Shown piece after piece: positions 1 through 8,801 of a stretch of 64,000 bases of DNA. How positions within the stretch are numbered: position 1 is the stretch's first letter; each line of letters begins with the position of its first letter. The notes beneath the pieces are model-generated. The model ran no database searches, was not told where the DNA came from, and saw only the letters and a list, made by a program, of their open reading frames with translations. The translations under genes and the position numbers were made by a program. Source of the DNA: Agromyces mariniharenae. GTDB taxonomy: Bacteria; Actinomycetota; Actinomycetes; Actinomycetales; Microbacteriaceae. The stretch lies in the NCBI RefSeq assembly GCF_008122505.1, contig NZ_VSSB01000001.1, positions 186,001-250,000 on the forward strand. Direction: 5' to 3'.

Positions 1-334
1 CCTCGCGCAGGAGCGCCTCGATGTGCTCGGCGTTCTCGGGGATCGCGTCGGCGATGAACTCGAGCGAGGGCGTGATGCGCGCGGTGATGTTGCGCCCGAC
101 CTCGGTGCGGAGCATCCCCGTCGCGGCCTTGAGGGCCGCCGCGGAGTCGCGACGCTCCTCGTCGGTGCCGTAGACGGTGTAGAAGATGCTCGCGTGCTGC
201 AGGTCGCCCGTGACGCGGACGTCCGTGATCGTCACGAACCCGAGTCGCGGGTCGCGCAGCCCCTTGTCGAGCCGGCGCGCGACGATCTCCTTGATGCGGT
301 CGGCCAGCTTCCTGGCCCGCTGCGGGTCGGCCAT
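1..334 (-). CDS. rbfA: Ribosome-binding factor A, C-terminus beyond window
   Basis: RbfA is a small KH-fold protein that binds the 30S subunit near the 16S rRNA 5' end during cold-sensitive late maturation. The 111 visible residues start MADPQRARKLADRIKEI and carry the family signature around the segment DPRLGFVTITDVRVTGDLQHA, followed by the helix with the AAALKAATGMLR region and IPENAEHIEALL near the edge. The ATG has a strong AGGAG ribosome site 8 nt upstream. It lies 125 nt downstream of infB in the same direction, the classic nusA-infB-rbfA order. About 20-40 residues of the C-terminus are probably missing; no stop is visible. Confidence 0.95.
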   Translation of the reverse strand, partial: MADPQRARKLADRIKEIVARRLDKGLRDPRLGFVTITDVRVTGDLQHASIFYTVYGTDEERRDSAAALKAATGMLRTEVGRNITARITPSLEFIADAIPENAEHIEALLRE

Positions 335-459
335 GATGTAACTCCTTTCGTGGCAAGGTCGCGACGGCTTCGCCGCCGTGACCGCCTCGATGTGAATCGG
401 GGTAGGGGCCCCCGTTCTTCACCCGAAGGGAAGATCCGGGAGCCCCGTCCCAGCCACGA

Positions 460-3213
460 TCAGGCGCGAGGCTTCTCGCGCAGCTCGATCGTCTCGATCT
501 CGTCTCCGACCTGGATGTCGTTGTACTTGCCGAGGCCGATACCCGCCTCGAAGTCCGTGCGGACCTCGGTGACGTCGTCCTTGAACCGGCGCAGCGACTC
601 GATGGCCAGGTTGTCGCCGACCACGACGCCGTCGCGGATGACGCGCGCCTTGGCGTTGCGCGTGATCGTTCCCGACCGCACGATGACACCGGCGATGTTG
701 CCGAACTTCGAGGAGCGGAACACCTCGCGGATCTCGGCGACACCCGACTGCACCTCTTCGAACTCGGGCTTCAGCATGCCCTTGAGCGAGTTCTCGATGT
801 CGTCGATCGCGTTGTAGATGACGTTGTAGAAGCGCACGTCGACGCCCTCGCGGGCGGCGCGCTCGCGCGCCTTCACATCGGGGCGGACGTTGAACCCGAT
901 GACGATCGCGTTGTCGATCGTCGCCAGGTCGATGTCGCTCTCGGTGACGGCACCCACACCGCGGTGGAGGATGCGCAGCTGCACCGAGTCGTCGACCTCG
1001 ATCTTCATGAGCGACTCCTCGAGCGCCTCCACGGCACCCGACACGTCGCCCTTGATGATGAGGTTGAGCGCCTCGACCTTGCCCTCTTCGAGCGCACGGG
1101 TGAAGTCCTCGAGCGAGATGCGCTTGCGAGCCTTGGCCAGCTGGGCGTTGCGCTCGGCGGCCTCGCGCTTCTCGGCGATCTGGCGGGCGGTGCGGTCCTC
1201 CTCGGTGACGAGGAAGGTGTCGCCCGCGCGCGGGACCGTCGAGAGGCCCTGCACCTGCACCGGGCGCGACGGGGTCGCGGCGGCCACGGGGTCGCCGTTC
1301 TCGTCGGCCATCGCACGAACGCGGCCGTAGGCGGTGCCCGCCACGATCGCGTCGCCGACACGGAGCGTGCCCGACTGGATGAGCACGGTCGCCACGGCGC
1401 CGCGGCCCTTGTCGAGCTTCGCCTCGATGGCCACGCCGCGCGCGTCCTTGTCGGGGTTGGCACGCAGGTCGAGCCCGGCGTCGGCGGTGAGGAGGACCGC
1501 GTCGAGCAGCTCCTGGATGCCGATGTTCTCGCGAGCCGACACGTCGACGAACATGACGTCGCCGCCGTACTCCTCGGCCACGAGGCCGAACTCGGTGAGC
1601 TGCTGGCGCACCTTCGCCGGGTTCGCGTCGGGCTTGTCGATCTTGTTCACCGCGACCACGATCGGCACGTTGGCCGACTGCGCGTGGTTCAGTGCCTCGA
1701 TCGTCTGCGGCATGATGCCGTCGTCGGCCGCGACCACGAGGATCGCGATGTCGGTCACCTGCGCACCACGGGCACGCATGGCGGTGAACGCCTCGTGACC
1801 CGGGGTGTCGATGAAGGTGATGGCCCGGTCGACGCCCTCGTGCTCGGTGTGCACCTGGTACGCACCGATGTGCTGGGTGATGCCGCCGGCCTCGCCCGCC
1901 ACCACGTTGGCGTTGCGGATCGCGTCGAGGAGGCGCGTCTTGCCGTGGTCGACGTGGCCCATGACGGTGACGACCGGCGGACGCTGCTCAAGCACCTCGT
2001 CGGTCTCGTCCTCGAGCTCCTGGTCGAGGTCGATGTCGAAGCCCTCGAGGAGCTCCTTGTCCTCGTCCTCGGGCGAGACGACCTGGATCTTGTAGCCCAG
2101 CTCGGCGCCGAGCACCTCGAACGTGGCCTCGTCGAGCGACTCGGTCGCGGTGGCCATCTCACCGAGGTGGAAGAGCACCGTGACGAGCGAACCGGGGTTC
2201 GCGTCGATCTTGTCGGCGAAGTCGGAGATGGAGGCGCCACGGCGCAGTCGGATGACGGTGTTGCCGTCGCCGCGGGGGACGCTCACGCCGCCCAGCGACG
2301 GGGCCTCCCGCATCTCGAATTCCTGCCGCTTCGTGCGCTTCGACTTGCGGGCCTTGGACTTGCCGCCGCCGCGACCGAACGCACCTGCCGTGCCGCCGCC
2401 GGGGCCGCGACCACGACCGCCGCCGCCCGCGGGACGCGGGCCGCCGAAGCCGCCGCCGGGGCGCTGGAAGCCGCCGCCCGCGCCGGGACCGCCCGGACGT
2501 GCGCCGGCACCGGCGCCGCCGCCACCGCCGGGGCGCTGGAAGCCGCCGGGACGACCGCCGCCTGCGCCCCCGGGACGGGGTGCGCCGGGACGCGGCGAGC
2601 CGGGGCGAGGAGCCTGCGGCCGCGGGATGTTGCCCGGGTTCGGACGCTGGCCCATGCCCTGCGAGCTGGAGAACGGGTTGTTCCCGGGGCGCGGCTGGGC
2701 CGGGCGCGAGCCCATGCCCTGCGAGCTCGAGAACGGGTTGTTGCCGGGACGCGGGGCGCCGGGGCGGGGGGCCGGGCGCGGGATCGCACCACTGGGCTTC
2801 GGCGCGGCCGGCTTGGCCACGTCGGATGCCGCCGCGGCGGGTGCTGCGGGCGCCTCGGCCGGCTTCGTGGCGGCGGCCTGCGCCGCCTTCTCCTCAGCCT
2901 GGGCCTGGCGCTCGGCGACCGTCATCGGCGCGTCGGCTGCCGGAGCAGCCGGTGCGGCCTGGGGTGCCGGCTTCGGCGCCGGCTTGGGGCCGGGCTTCGC
3001 TGCGGTCGCGGGCTTGGCCGCCGCCGCGGGCGCGGCCTTCGCGGCGGCTCCAGCCGCCTCGAGCGCCGCCCGCAGCTTGCGGGCGACGGGGGGTTCGATG
3101 CTGGACGAGGGTCCCTTGACGTACTCGCCCATCTCCTTGAGCTTCTCAAGGGCGATCTTGCTGTCGACACCGAGTTCGGATGCGATCTCGTGTACGCGTG
3201 GTTTGGCAGCCAC
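460..3213 (-). CDS. infB: Translation initiation factor IF-2
   Basis: IF-2 is the GTPase that delivers initiator fMet-tRNA to the ribosome and drives subunit joining. The 917-residue protein has an IF2 N-terminal helical module (1-55), a long Ala/Pro then Gly/Arg/Pro low-complexity region (about 56-290) with a duplicated [11 protein letters not shown] block, the G domain with GHVDHGKT (419-426), DTPGH (469-473) and NKID (523-526), and the C-terminal domains ending about residue 917. The start is GTG at 3211-3213, with AGGAG 5-6 nt upstream. The long N-terminal extension is usual for high-GC actinobacteria. It follows ylxR by 87 nt and precedes rbfA. Confidence 0.98.
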   Translation of the reverse strand: MAAKPRVHEIASELGVDSKIALEKLKEMGEYVKGPSSSIEPPVARKLRAALEAAGAAAKAAPAAAAKPATAAKPGPKPAPKPAPQAAPAAPAADAPMTVAERQAQAEEKAAQAAATKPAEAPAAPAAAASDVAKPAAPKPSGAIPRPAPRPGAPRPGNNPFSSSQGMGSRPAQPRPGNNPFSSSQGMGQRPNPGNIPRPQAPRPGSPRPGAPRPGGAGGGRPGGFQRPGGGGGAGAGARPGGPGAGGGFQRPGGGFGGPRPAGGGGRGRGPGGGTAGAFGRGGGKSKARKSKRTKRQEFEMREAPSLGGVSVPRGDGNTVIRLRRGASISDFADKIDANPGSLVTVLFHLGEMATATESLDEATFEVLGAELGYKIQVVSPEDEDKELLEGFDIDLDQELEDETDEVLEQRPPVVTVMGHVDHGKTRLLDAIRNANVVAGEAGGITQHIGAYQVHTEHEGVDRAITFIDTPGHEAFTAMRARGAQVTDIAILVVAADDGIMPQTIEALNHAQSANVPIVVAVNKIDKPDANPAKVRQQLTEFGLVAEEYGGDVMFVDVSARENIGIQELLDAVLLTADAGLDLRANPDKDARGVAIEAKLDKGRGAVATVLIQSGTLRVGDAIVAGTAYGRVRAMADENGDPVAAATPSRPVQVQGLSTVPRAGDTFLVTEEDRTARQIAEKREAAERNAQLAKARKRISLEDFTRALEEGKVEALNLIIKGDVSGAVEALEESLMKIEVDDSVQLRILHRGVGAVTESDIDLATIDNAIVIGFNVRPDVKARERAAREGVDVRFYNVIYNAIDDIENSLKGMLKPEFEEVQSGVAEIREVFRSSKFGNIAGVIVRSGTITRNAKARVIRDGVVVGDNLAIESLRRFKDDVTEVRTDFEAGIGLGKYNDIQVGDEIETIELREKPRA

Positions 3214-3300
3214 TTCTCTCCTGTTCCGGGCCCACCCCCGGACAGGGGCGGACCATCAATGGCGGACGGGTCTCATTTCGAGCCGCTCATGAGTTGTCCA

Positions 3301-3546
3301 TTAGCCGTTCAGCCTGTTCTCTACGTTGCTGGTGTCCACCTCGCCGCGAATGCGCAGCGCGCGCCCGAAGGCGCGCTTCCGCACGGCGAGCCGGTAGCAC
3401 TCGAGCGTCGGATGCAGCCACGCGCCCCTCCCCGGAAGCACGGCCGAAGCATCCGCTACGACGTGGGAGTTCTGGGAGACGACCCTCAGAAGGGAGGATC
3501 GCGGGGCGCGCGAACGGCATCCGATGCACGTTCTGACGGGTTCCAT
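3301..3546 (-). CDS. ylxR: YlxR (DUF448) RNA-binding protein
   Basis: An 81-residue protein of the YlxR/DUF448 family, a small basic protein encoded between nusA and infB in most Gram-positive bacteria. It opens with the family signature MEPVRTCIGCRSRAPRSSLLR and contains the second conserved block around PGRGAWLHPTLECYRLAVRKRAFGRALR. The family has been linked to RNA binding and, in some bacteria, to RNase P or transcription modulation; its exact role here is unknown. It starts 45 nt after nusA and ends 87 nt before infB, so the three are almost certainly co-transcribed. Confidence 0.93.
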   Translation of the reverse strand: MEPVRTCIGCRSRAPRSSLLRVVSQNSHVVADASAVLPGRGAWLHPTLECYRLAVRKRAFGRALRIRGEVDTSNVENRLNG

Positions 3547-3591
3547 CCTACACCTCCCCGCCAGGCGGCCCGGCGACGCCCGGCTCGCGGG

Positions 3592-4590
3592 TCAGTTCGA
3601 CTCGAGGATCGAGTCGGGCTGGATGTCGATCTTCGCGCCCGTGAGCTTCGCCGCGAGGCGCGCGTTCTGGCCCTCCTTGCCGATGGCGAGGGACAGCTGG
3701 TAGTCGGGAACCAGGGCGCGCACGGCGCGGGTCTGCTCGTCGATGACGAAGGCGCTCGTCACCTTTGCGGGCGAGAGGGCGCTCGCGACGAAGGTGGCGA
3801 GGTCGTCCGACCAGTCGACGATGTCGATCTTCTCCGCCCCGAGCTCGGCCGTGACCGCTCGCACGCGCTGGCCGAGCTCGCCGATCGCAGCGCCCTTGGC
3901 GTTCACCCCCGGCTGGTTCGCGCGCACGGCGATCTTGGTGCGGTGGCCGGCCTCGCGGGCGAGCGACACGATCTCGACGACGCCCGATGCGATCTCGGGC
4001 ACCTCGAGGGCGAACAGCTTGCGCACGAGTGCGGGGTGGGTGCGCGACACCGTGATCGACGGGCCCTTCGCGCCCTTCGCGACGCTCGTCACGTAGACGC
4101 GGATGCGCTGGCCGTGCGGGTACTCCTCGCCGGGCACCTGCTCCTCGGGAGGCAGGATCGCCTCGACCGTGCCGAGGTCGATGTGCACCATGCGCGGGTT
4201 GGGGCCCTGCTGGATGACGCCGGCGACGATGTCGCCCTCGCGACCGCGGAACTCGCCGAGCACGGCGTCGTCGGCGAGGTCGCGAAGCCGCTGGTTGATG
4301 ACCTGCTTCGCCGCGAACGCGGCGATGCGGCCGAAGTCGCTGGGGCTGTCCTCGGCCTCGCCGATGACGTTGCCCTCCTCGTCGTACTCGGGCACGTAGA
4401 TGGAGACGTGCCCCGTCTTGCGGTCGAGGTGCGCGCGGGCGCCCGTGGGGTTCGCGTGCCCGTGCTGGCCGGGGTTGGTGTGCTTCAAGTAGGCCATGAG
4501 GATCGCCTGCTCGATGATCTCCACCAGTTCGTCGAACGGGATCTCCTTCTCGCGCTCCATCATGCGGAGCACGCTGAGGTCGATGTCCAT
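3592..4590 (-). CDS. nusA: Transcription termination/antitermination factor NusA
   Basis: NusA binds RNA polymerase and nascent RNA, controlling pausing, termination and antitermination. The 332-residue protein has the NusA N-terminal domain (1-about 105), an S1 domain (about 110-185, containing the IVAGVIQQG strand) and two KH domains ending with LSLAIGKEGQNARLAAKLTGAKIDI. It lacks the acidic C-terminal repeats of E. coli NusA, which is normal in actinobacteria. An AGGAGG-like site (4597-4603) lies 7 nt before the ATG. No rimP gene precedes it; a divergent TetR gene does. Confidence 0.97.
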   Translation of the reverse strand: MDIDLSVLRMMEREKEIPFDELVEIIEQAILMAYLKHTNPGQHGHANPTGARAHLDRKTGHVSIYVPEYDEEGNVIGEAEDSPSDFGRIAAFAAKQVINQRLRDLADDAVLGEFRGREGDIVAGVIQQGPNPRMVHIDLGTVEAILPPEEQVPGEEYPHGQRIRVYVTSVAKGAKGPSITVSRTHPALVRKLFALEVPEIASGVVEIVSLAREAGHRTKIAVRANQPGVNAKGAAIGELGQRVRAVTAELGAEKIDIVDWSDDLATFVASALSPAKVTSAFVIDEQTRAVRALVPDYQLSLAIGKEGQNARLAAKLTGAKIDIQPDSILESN

Positions 4591-4648
4591 CGCCGGCCTC
4601 CTCTATTCAGCTCTCATGCCGCTTCGAACCCGGAGCGGACGACTCTCT

Positions 4649-4654
4649 ACCGTA
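4649..4654 (-). promoter_or_regulatory. Probable -10 box of the nusA operon
   Basis: TACGGT on the minus strand, about 58 nt upstream of the nusA ATG, in the divergent interval with the TetR gene. It fits the TANNNT pattern seen before many genes here. No convincing -35 is visible. Inference from sequence only. Confidence 0.4.
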
Positions 4655-4712
4655 CCGGAATGTCGGGACGACCGTCATCCGGGGCCAGGGTCCATGATTT
4701 CCATGTGAACAC

Positions 4713-4746
4713 CCATTGACATGAACCGTGGAATCCGTGTTAATGG
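4713..4746 (+). promoter_or_regulatory. TetR promoter with overlapping inverted repeat
   Basis: TTGACA (4716-4721), 18 nt, then TTAATG (4740-4745) form a promoter-like pair. An imperfect inverted repeat with arms CCATTGACATG (4713-4723) and CGTGTTAATGG (4736-4746), 9 of 11 positions complementary, covers both hexamers. A repressor bound here would block its own promoter. This is the only TTGACA-type -35 I found among the promoters. Confidence 0.5.
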
Positions 4747-5360
4747 ACATCATCATGAAAACGACGCGGACGTACGACATGCGGGGCCGGGCGGCCGAGG
4801 CCGACCGCACCAGGGCGCGCATCCTCGACGCGGCGGTGGCCCTCGCCGGCGAGGTCCCGCTCGCGGCGTGCACCCTCCCCGCGATCGCCGACCGGGCGGG
4901 CGTGTCGGTGCAGACCGTGCTCCGCGCCTACGGCAGCCGCGACGGCCTGTTCACCGCCGCGACCACCCGCGCACGCGAGCAGGTCGTCGCCCAGCGAGCG
5001 ACGCCCGTCGGCGACGCCGACGCTGCGCTCGACGTGCTCGCCGAGCACTACGAGGCCTGGGGCGACACCATGCTGCTGCTCCTCGCCCAGGAGTCGTGGG
5101 AGCCGGTCGCCGCCGAGATCACCGCGACCGGCAAGCTGCTGCACCGCGACTGGGTGCGGAGCGTGTTCGCTCCCGCCCTCGACCCGCTCGACGCCGCCGA
5201 CCGCGACCAGGCGGTCGACCTGCTCGTGGTGGCCACCGACCTCTACGCCTGGAAGCTGCTGCGGCGCGACCGCGGCCTCGACCGCGCGGCGACGCGCGAG
5301 CGCATGTACCGCCTCGTGGCATCCGTGCTCGCCGACATCATGGAAGGGGAACGCGCATGA
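4743..5360 (+). CDS. TetR-family transcriptional regulator
   Basis: About 205 residues. The N-terminal TetR DNA-binding domain spans roughly 20-65: DRTRARILDAAVAL, then the helix-turn-helix with AIADRAGVSVQTVLRAYGSRDGLF. The remaining helices form the ligand/dimer domain, with no recognisable inducer. Possible starts are ATG 4743 or ATG 4755; the -10 at 4740-4745 overlaps the first, so a leaderless message starting at 4755 (MKTTRTYDMRG) is quite possible. Its stop overlaps the glycosyltransferase start (ATGA), so the two are translationally coupled. It probably controls itself and that enzyme, as TetR repressors commonly do for glycosyltransferases acting on small molecules. Confidence 0.85.
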   Translation: MDIIMKTTRTYDMRGRAAEADRTRARILDAAVALAGEVPLAACTLPAIADRAGVSVQTVLRAYGSRDGLFTAATTRAREQVVAQRATPVGDADAALDVLAEHYEAWGDTMLLLLAQESWEPVAAEITATGKLLHRDWVRSVFAPALDPLDAADRDQAVDLLVVATDLYAWKLLRRDRGLDRAATRERMYRLVASVLADIMEGERA

Positions 5361-6496
5361 CGTCCGTCACCCTCGTGACCGTCGACGCCGGCGGGAACGC
5401 GCCGCCCATGCTCGACATCGCCCGCACGCTCGTGCGACGCGGCGAGGACGTGCGCGTCCTCGGCCACGAACGCCAGCGCGACCGCGTCGCGGCGACCGGC
5501 GCCGCGTTCGAGCCGCTCGACGCGCTCGCGTACTGGGACTGCACGATCCCGCGATCGCTGCCGTCGACGCTCGGGCAGTTCAGCCGGCTCGGTTCCGACG
5601 GGCCCCTCCGGCGCGAGGTCGCATCGCGCCTGCGCTCCGACGGAACCGACGTCGCGCTCGTCGACTGCCTCACGGCATCGGCGGTGCTCGGTGCCCGCGA
5701 CGCCGGCGTGCCGAACGCGGTGCTGTTCCACACGTTCCTCGCCTACTGGCGCGGCGCGTACGCGGGCGGGCCCGTCGGCGTGGTCTCCCGGCTCCGCGGG
5801 ATCGACCTGCGTGCCGCGTGGAAGGCCGCCGACGCCCGCATCGTGACGGCCGACGCGACGCTCGACCCGGCGGCGCGCGACGGCGAGCCCGGCACCGCCT
5901 GGGTCGGACCGACCGACACGGGTGTGCCGGCACGACCCGATCCCGACCGGCCTCCGCTCGTCGTCGTCAGCCTGTCCACGACCTGGCTGCCCGGCCAGAC
6001 GTCCGCCTACCAGCGCATCGTGACGGCGCTCGGGTCGCTGCCCGTGCGCGGGCTCGTGACCGCGGGCGGCATCGTGCCCGACCGGCCGATCGACCTGCCG
6101 GCGAACGTCGAGTGGGCCGAGCGGCGCCGGCACGCCGACGTCCTCCCCGAGGCCGCGCTCGTGATCGGCCACGGCGGGCACTCCACGACCTCGACCGCCC
6201 TCGCACACGACCTGCCGCTCGTCATCCTCCCGATGAACCCGCACGCCGACCAGCCGATGGTCGCGAACGCGATCGAGCGGAGGGGCGCGGGCGTCGCGCT
6301 GTCGCCGCGCGCTCGTCCCGAGCAGGTCGCGGAGGCCGTCGTGCGGGCGCTGGGCGATCAGGGCATGGCCGCCGCGGCGGCCGACCTCGGGCGGCGCATC
6401 CGGTCGGCCGACGCGGCCGACGCGGCATCCGACCGGCTGCTCGCACTCGTGCGGCGGGAGGCGCGCTCGCCCGAGCGGTCGCCCGAGGACGCCTGA
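5357..6496 (+). CDS. GT1-family glycosyltransferase (MGT/YjiC-like)
   Basis: A 379-residue GT-B fold glycosyltransferase related to macrolide/flavonoid and UDP-glucuronosyl transferases. The N-terminal acceptor domain starts TLVTVDAGGNAPPMLDIARTL; the C-terminal nucleotide-sugar domain has the family motif region VIGHGGHSTTSTAL with PMNPHADQPMVAN, matching the GT1 PSPG-like signature HGG-xST and the DQ pair. It overlaps the TetR gene by 4 nt, suggesting inducible inactivation of a hydrophobic small molecule or an antibiotic. The substrate and sugar cannot be read from the sequence. Two stem-loops follow it. Confidence 0.85.
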   Translation: MTSVTLVTVDAGGNAPPMLDIARTLVRRGEDVRVLGHERQRDRVAATGAAFEPLDALAYWDCTIPRSLPSTLGQFSRLGSDGPLRREVASRLRSDGTDVALVDCLTASAVLGARDAGVPNAVLFHTFLAYWRGAYAGGPVGVVSRLRGIDLRAAWKAADARIVTADATLDPAARDGEPGTAWVGPTDTGVPARPDPDRPPLVVVSLSTTWLPGQTSAYQRIVTALGSLPVRGLVTAGGIVPDRPIDLPANVEWAERRRHADVLPEAALVIGHGGHSTTSTALAHDLPLVILPMNPHADQPMVANAIERRGAGVALSPRARPEQVAEAVVRALGDQGMAAAAADLGRRIRSADAADAASDRLLALVRREARSPERSPEDA

Positions 6497-6520
6497 CCAC
6501 CCCGAGCACGAGAGGGGAAT

Positions 6521-6584
6521 GCGGCGGGCGGCTGCTCCCCAGGGCCGCCCGCCGCAGCGGATGGCGGATGCCCCCGCATCCGCC
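6521..6584. terminator. Tandem stem-loops between convergent genes
   Basis: A perfect 12-bp stem (arms 6521-6532 and 6544-6555, loop 11 nt) is followed by a perfect 9-bp stem GGCGGATGC / GCATCCGCC (6563-6571 and 6576-6584, loop CCCC). They sit between the convergent glycosyltransferase and PhoX genes and lack U-tracts, as usual for high-GC actinobacteria; likely a bidirectional terminator. Confidence 0.75.
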
Positions 6585-6604
6585 ACCCCGTTCATCGCCG
6601 CCGT

Positions 6605-8653
6605 TCAGTCGTGCCAGACCTGCACGACCGAGGGGCGCGGCGCGGCGACCGAACCGGCTGCCGTCGAGCCGTAGTCGGGGAAGAGCGAGGTCTGCGCGGA
6701 GACGGAGCCGTTCTCGCCCGGGTGCTGCACGGCCACGAAGACGAGGCCCTCGCGGTCGTGGATCACCGGGCCGCAGGTCTCGGCTTCGCGCGGCACCGAG
6801 AGGAACTGCTGCACGTTGCCGCGCTGGTCACCCTCGAGCGGCACCCGGAAGAGGCCGTCGTTGTACCCGATCGTGCCGGGCGCGCCGTCGGTCGAGATCC
6901 AGAGGTTGCCCTCGGAGTCGAACGCCAGGTTGTCGGGGCACGAGATGGGCGACACGAGCTCCTTCGGGAATCCGGCGAAGTACGTGTACGCCGTCTTCGA
7001 CGGGTCGCCGCAGAGCAGCAGGATGCTCCAGCCGAACGTCTCCCCCGCCTGGCCCGCGGTCTCGGTGAGCTCGATGACGTGCCCGAAGCGGTTGCCCGAG
7101 ATCGGGTTCGCCTCGTCGAGCGGCGAGGACGTGCCGCGCGCGCTGTTGTTCGTCAGGGCGACGTAGACCTTGCCGGTGCGCGGGTTCGGCTCGACGTCCT
7201 CGGGGCGGTCCATCTTGGTGGCGCCCACGAGGTCGGCGGCGCGACGGGTGTAGACGAGCACCTCCTCGACCGACATGCCCGGGACGACGCTCTGGCCGTC
7301 CCGCGTGAGCGGGATCCACTGGCCGGCGCCGTCGAAGAGCCCGTCGCTCGGGAGGGCGCCGCCGCCGGTGATCTCGCCGACCGGCGAGTTGCCCGTGAAC
7401 CTGGCGACGAAGAGGTCGCCCTCGCTGAGCAGGCGCTGGTTCTTCTTCTTCGCACCCGTCGACGTCGCGGCGGTGTAGCGCCCCTTCGACACGAACTTGT
7501 AGAGGTAGTCGTTGCGCTCGTCGTCGCCCATGTAGGCCACGACGCGGCCGTCCTCGGCGATGATCACGTTGGCGCCCTCGTGCTTCATGCGGCCCATGGC
7601 CGTGTGCTTGAGCGGCGTCGACGTCGGGTCGCTCGGGTCGATCTCGACGATCCAGCCGAAGCGGTTGGGCTCGTTCACGTAGTCGGCGTCGTGCGCGTCG
7701 AAGCGCGGGTCGTACGCCTCCCAACCCGTCTCGGTCGTGGTGGTCGACGTGCCGCTGTAGCGCTTCTGCTCGGCCGTGTCGGCCGCCCACGCGAAGTAGC
7801 CGTTGAAGTTCTCCTCACCCGAGAGCACGGTGCCCCACGGGGTGGTGCCGCCGGCGCAGTTGCCGAGGGTTCCCTTGACCCAGCGGCCCTCGGGGTCGGC
7901 CGCGGTCTTCACGAGGTCGGACCCGGCCGCGGGGCCGGTGAGCTCGAACACCGTCTCGACGGTGATGCGGCGGTTGCGCTCGCCGTCGACGACGTACGAC
8001 CACGGCTCGCCTGCCGCGCGACGGCGCAGCTCGACGACCGACATGCCCTGCGCCGCCTTGTAGATCTCGCCGCGGCGCTGCTTCTCGGCGGGGTCGCCCG
8101 TGGGCGGGAACATGATGCCCGGGTTGACGTACTCGTGGTTCGCGACGAGCACGCCGGTCTTGCCGCTCGGGTCGGCGATGATGTCGAGGTAGTCGTTGTT
8201 GTAGCCGAACTGGCCGGACTGGGCGGTCGCCGACTGGTTGGCGAAGTCGAGCGCCGGGGACGACGAGAACAGCGGGTCGCCCCAGCGGATGATCGGGCTC
8301 CAGTGGTAGCCCTCGGGCACCGTGAACGCGTCGACGAGGCGGTCGACCGGGTCGATCGCGCCGAACGCGAGGCCGGCCGTGCCCGGCTTCGCGGCGTACG
8401 CCGCACCCGAGCCGCCGCCGACGGCGTTGCCGACCACGAGCCCGACGGCGCCGGCGAGGCCGAGGCCGAGCAGCGAGCGCCGGGTGAGCGCCGCCGACGC
8501 GATGTCGCGGAAGTGGGCGTTGTCCGACGTGTTGCACTCGGGTCCGAGGCACGCATCGGCGCACTTCAGCCGGCACGTCACGGCGGAGCGCTTGCCGCGA
8601 ACGTGGTCGGCCATGGGGAGCAATCGCAGCGGGGTCTGGTCGGAAATCGTCAC
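6605..8653 (-). CDS. PhoX-like alkaline phosphatase (PF05787/DUF839), Tat-exported
   Basis: Secreted phosphatase family that uses Ca/Fe cofactors to release phosphate from organic esters. From a GTG at 8651-8653 the protein is about 682 residues and begins with the N-terminal block usual in actinobacterial members (LLPMADHVRGKRSAVTCRL, then Cys-containing CADACLGPEC and NTSD). A twin-arginine signal follows, TRRSLLGLGLAG at about 57-68, ending near AYAAKPG. The body has conserved stretches such as NCAGGTTPWGTVLSGEENFNGYF, KHEGANVI and EDVEPNPRTGKVYVALTNN. ATG 8612-8614 is an alternative start. Three GGTGA-type repeats upstream may be a PHO box. It is convergent with the glycosyltransferase. 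Confidence 0.88.
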   Translation of the reverse strand: MTISDQTPLRLLPMADHVRGKRSAVTCRLKCADACLGPECNTSDNAHFRDIASAALTRRSLLGLGLAGAVGLVVGNAVGGGSGAAYAAKPGTAGLAFGAIDPVDRLVDAFTVPEGYHWSPIIRWGDPLFSSSPALDFANQSATAQSGQFGYNNDYLDIIADPSGKTGVLVANHEYVNPGIMFPPTGDPAEKQRRGEIYKAAQGMSVVELRRRAAGEPWSYVVDGERNRRITVETVFELTGPAAGSDLVKTAADPEGRWVKGTLGNCAGGTTPWGTVLSGEENFNGYFAWAADTAEQKRYSGTSTTTTETGWEAYDPRFDAHDADYVNEPNRFGWIVEIDPSDPTSTPLKHTAMGRMKHEGANVIIAEDGRVVAYMGDDERNDYLYKFVSKGRYTAATSTGAKKKNQRLLSEGDLFVARFTGNSPVGEITGGGALPSDGLFDGAGQWIPLTRDGQSVVPGMSVEEVLVYTRRAADLVGATKMDRPEDVEPNPRTGKVYVALTNNSARGTSSPLDEANPISGNRFGHVIELTETAGQAGETFGWSILLLCGDPSKTAYTYFAGFPKELVSPISCPDNLAFDSEGNLWISTDGAPGTIGYNDGLFRVPLEGDQRGNVQQFLSVPREAETCGPVIHDREGLVFVAVQHPGENGSVSAQTSLFPDYGSTAAGSVAAPRPSVVQVWHD

Positions 8654-8727
8654 TTCTCGGGTCCTCACGATCGACGGACGGGTCGATCCGAGCGTCGTCC
8701 CCCGAGGAGACGCGAAGGCACCGCGTC

Positions 8728-8771
8728 GGTGAACAGGACATGGCGTCGGGGTGAAGCACAAGGGGGTGATC
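8728..8771 (-). promoter_or_regulatory. Candidate PHO box upstream of the phosphatase gene
   Basis: Read on the minus strand, TCACC cores lie at 8769-8765 (GATCACC), 8754-8750 (CTTCACC) and 8732-8728 (GTTCACC). The last two are exactly 22 bp apart, twice the 11-bp unit of the actinobacterial PhoP direct repeat (GTTCACC-like). They lie 75-120 nt upstream of the GTG start. Known from Streptomyces PHO boxes; binding here is inference. Confidence 0.45.
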
Positions 8772-8789
8772 ATGCGGCATCCGCGTCAT

Positions 8790-8795
8790 TACAGT
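8790..8795 (+). promoter_or_regulatory. Leaderless -10 box of the DUF1206 gene
   Basis: TACAGT followed by exactly 6 nt and the ATG at 8802, the spacing expected if transcription starts at the initiation codon. Confidence 0.6.
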
Positions 8796-8801
8796 ATGCG
8801 C

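Noticed and set aside
2123..3292. Proline-rich plus-strand frame suggesting a wall protein
   Set aside because: Complement of the Gly/Arg-rich IF-2 linker, which reads as Pro on the other strand.
964..4719. 1251-residue open frame on the plus strand
   Set aside because: Runs antisense through infB, ylxR and nusA, all clearly real; composition is that of a shadow.
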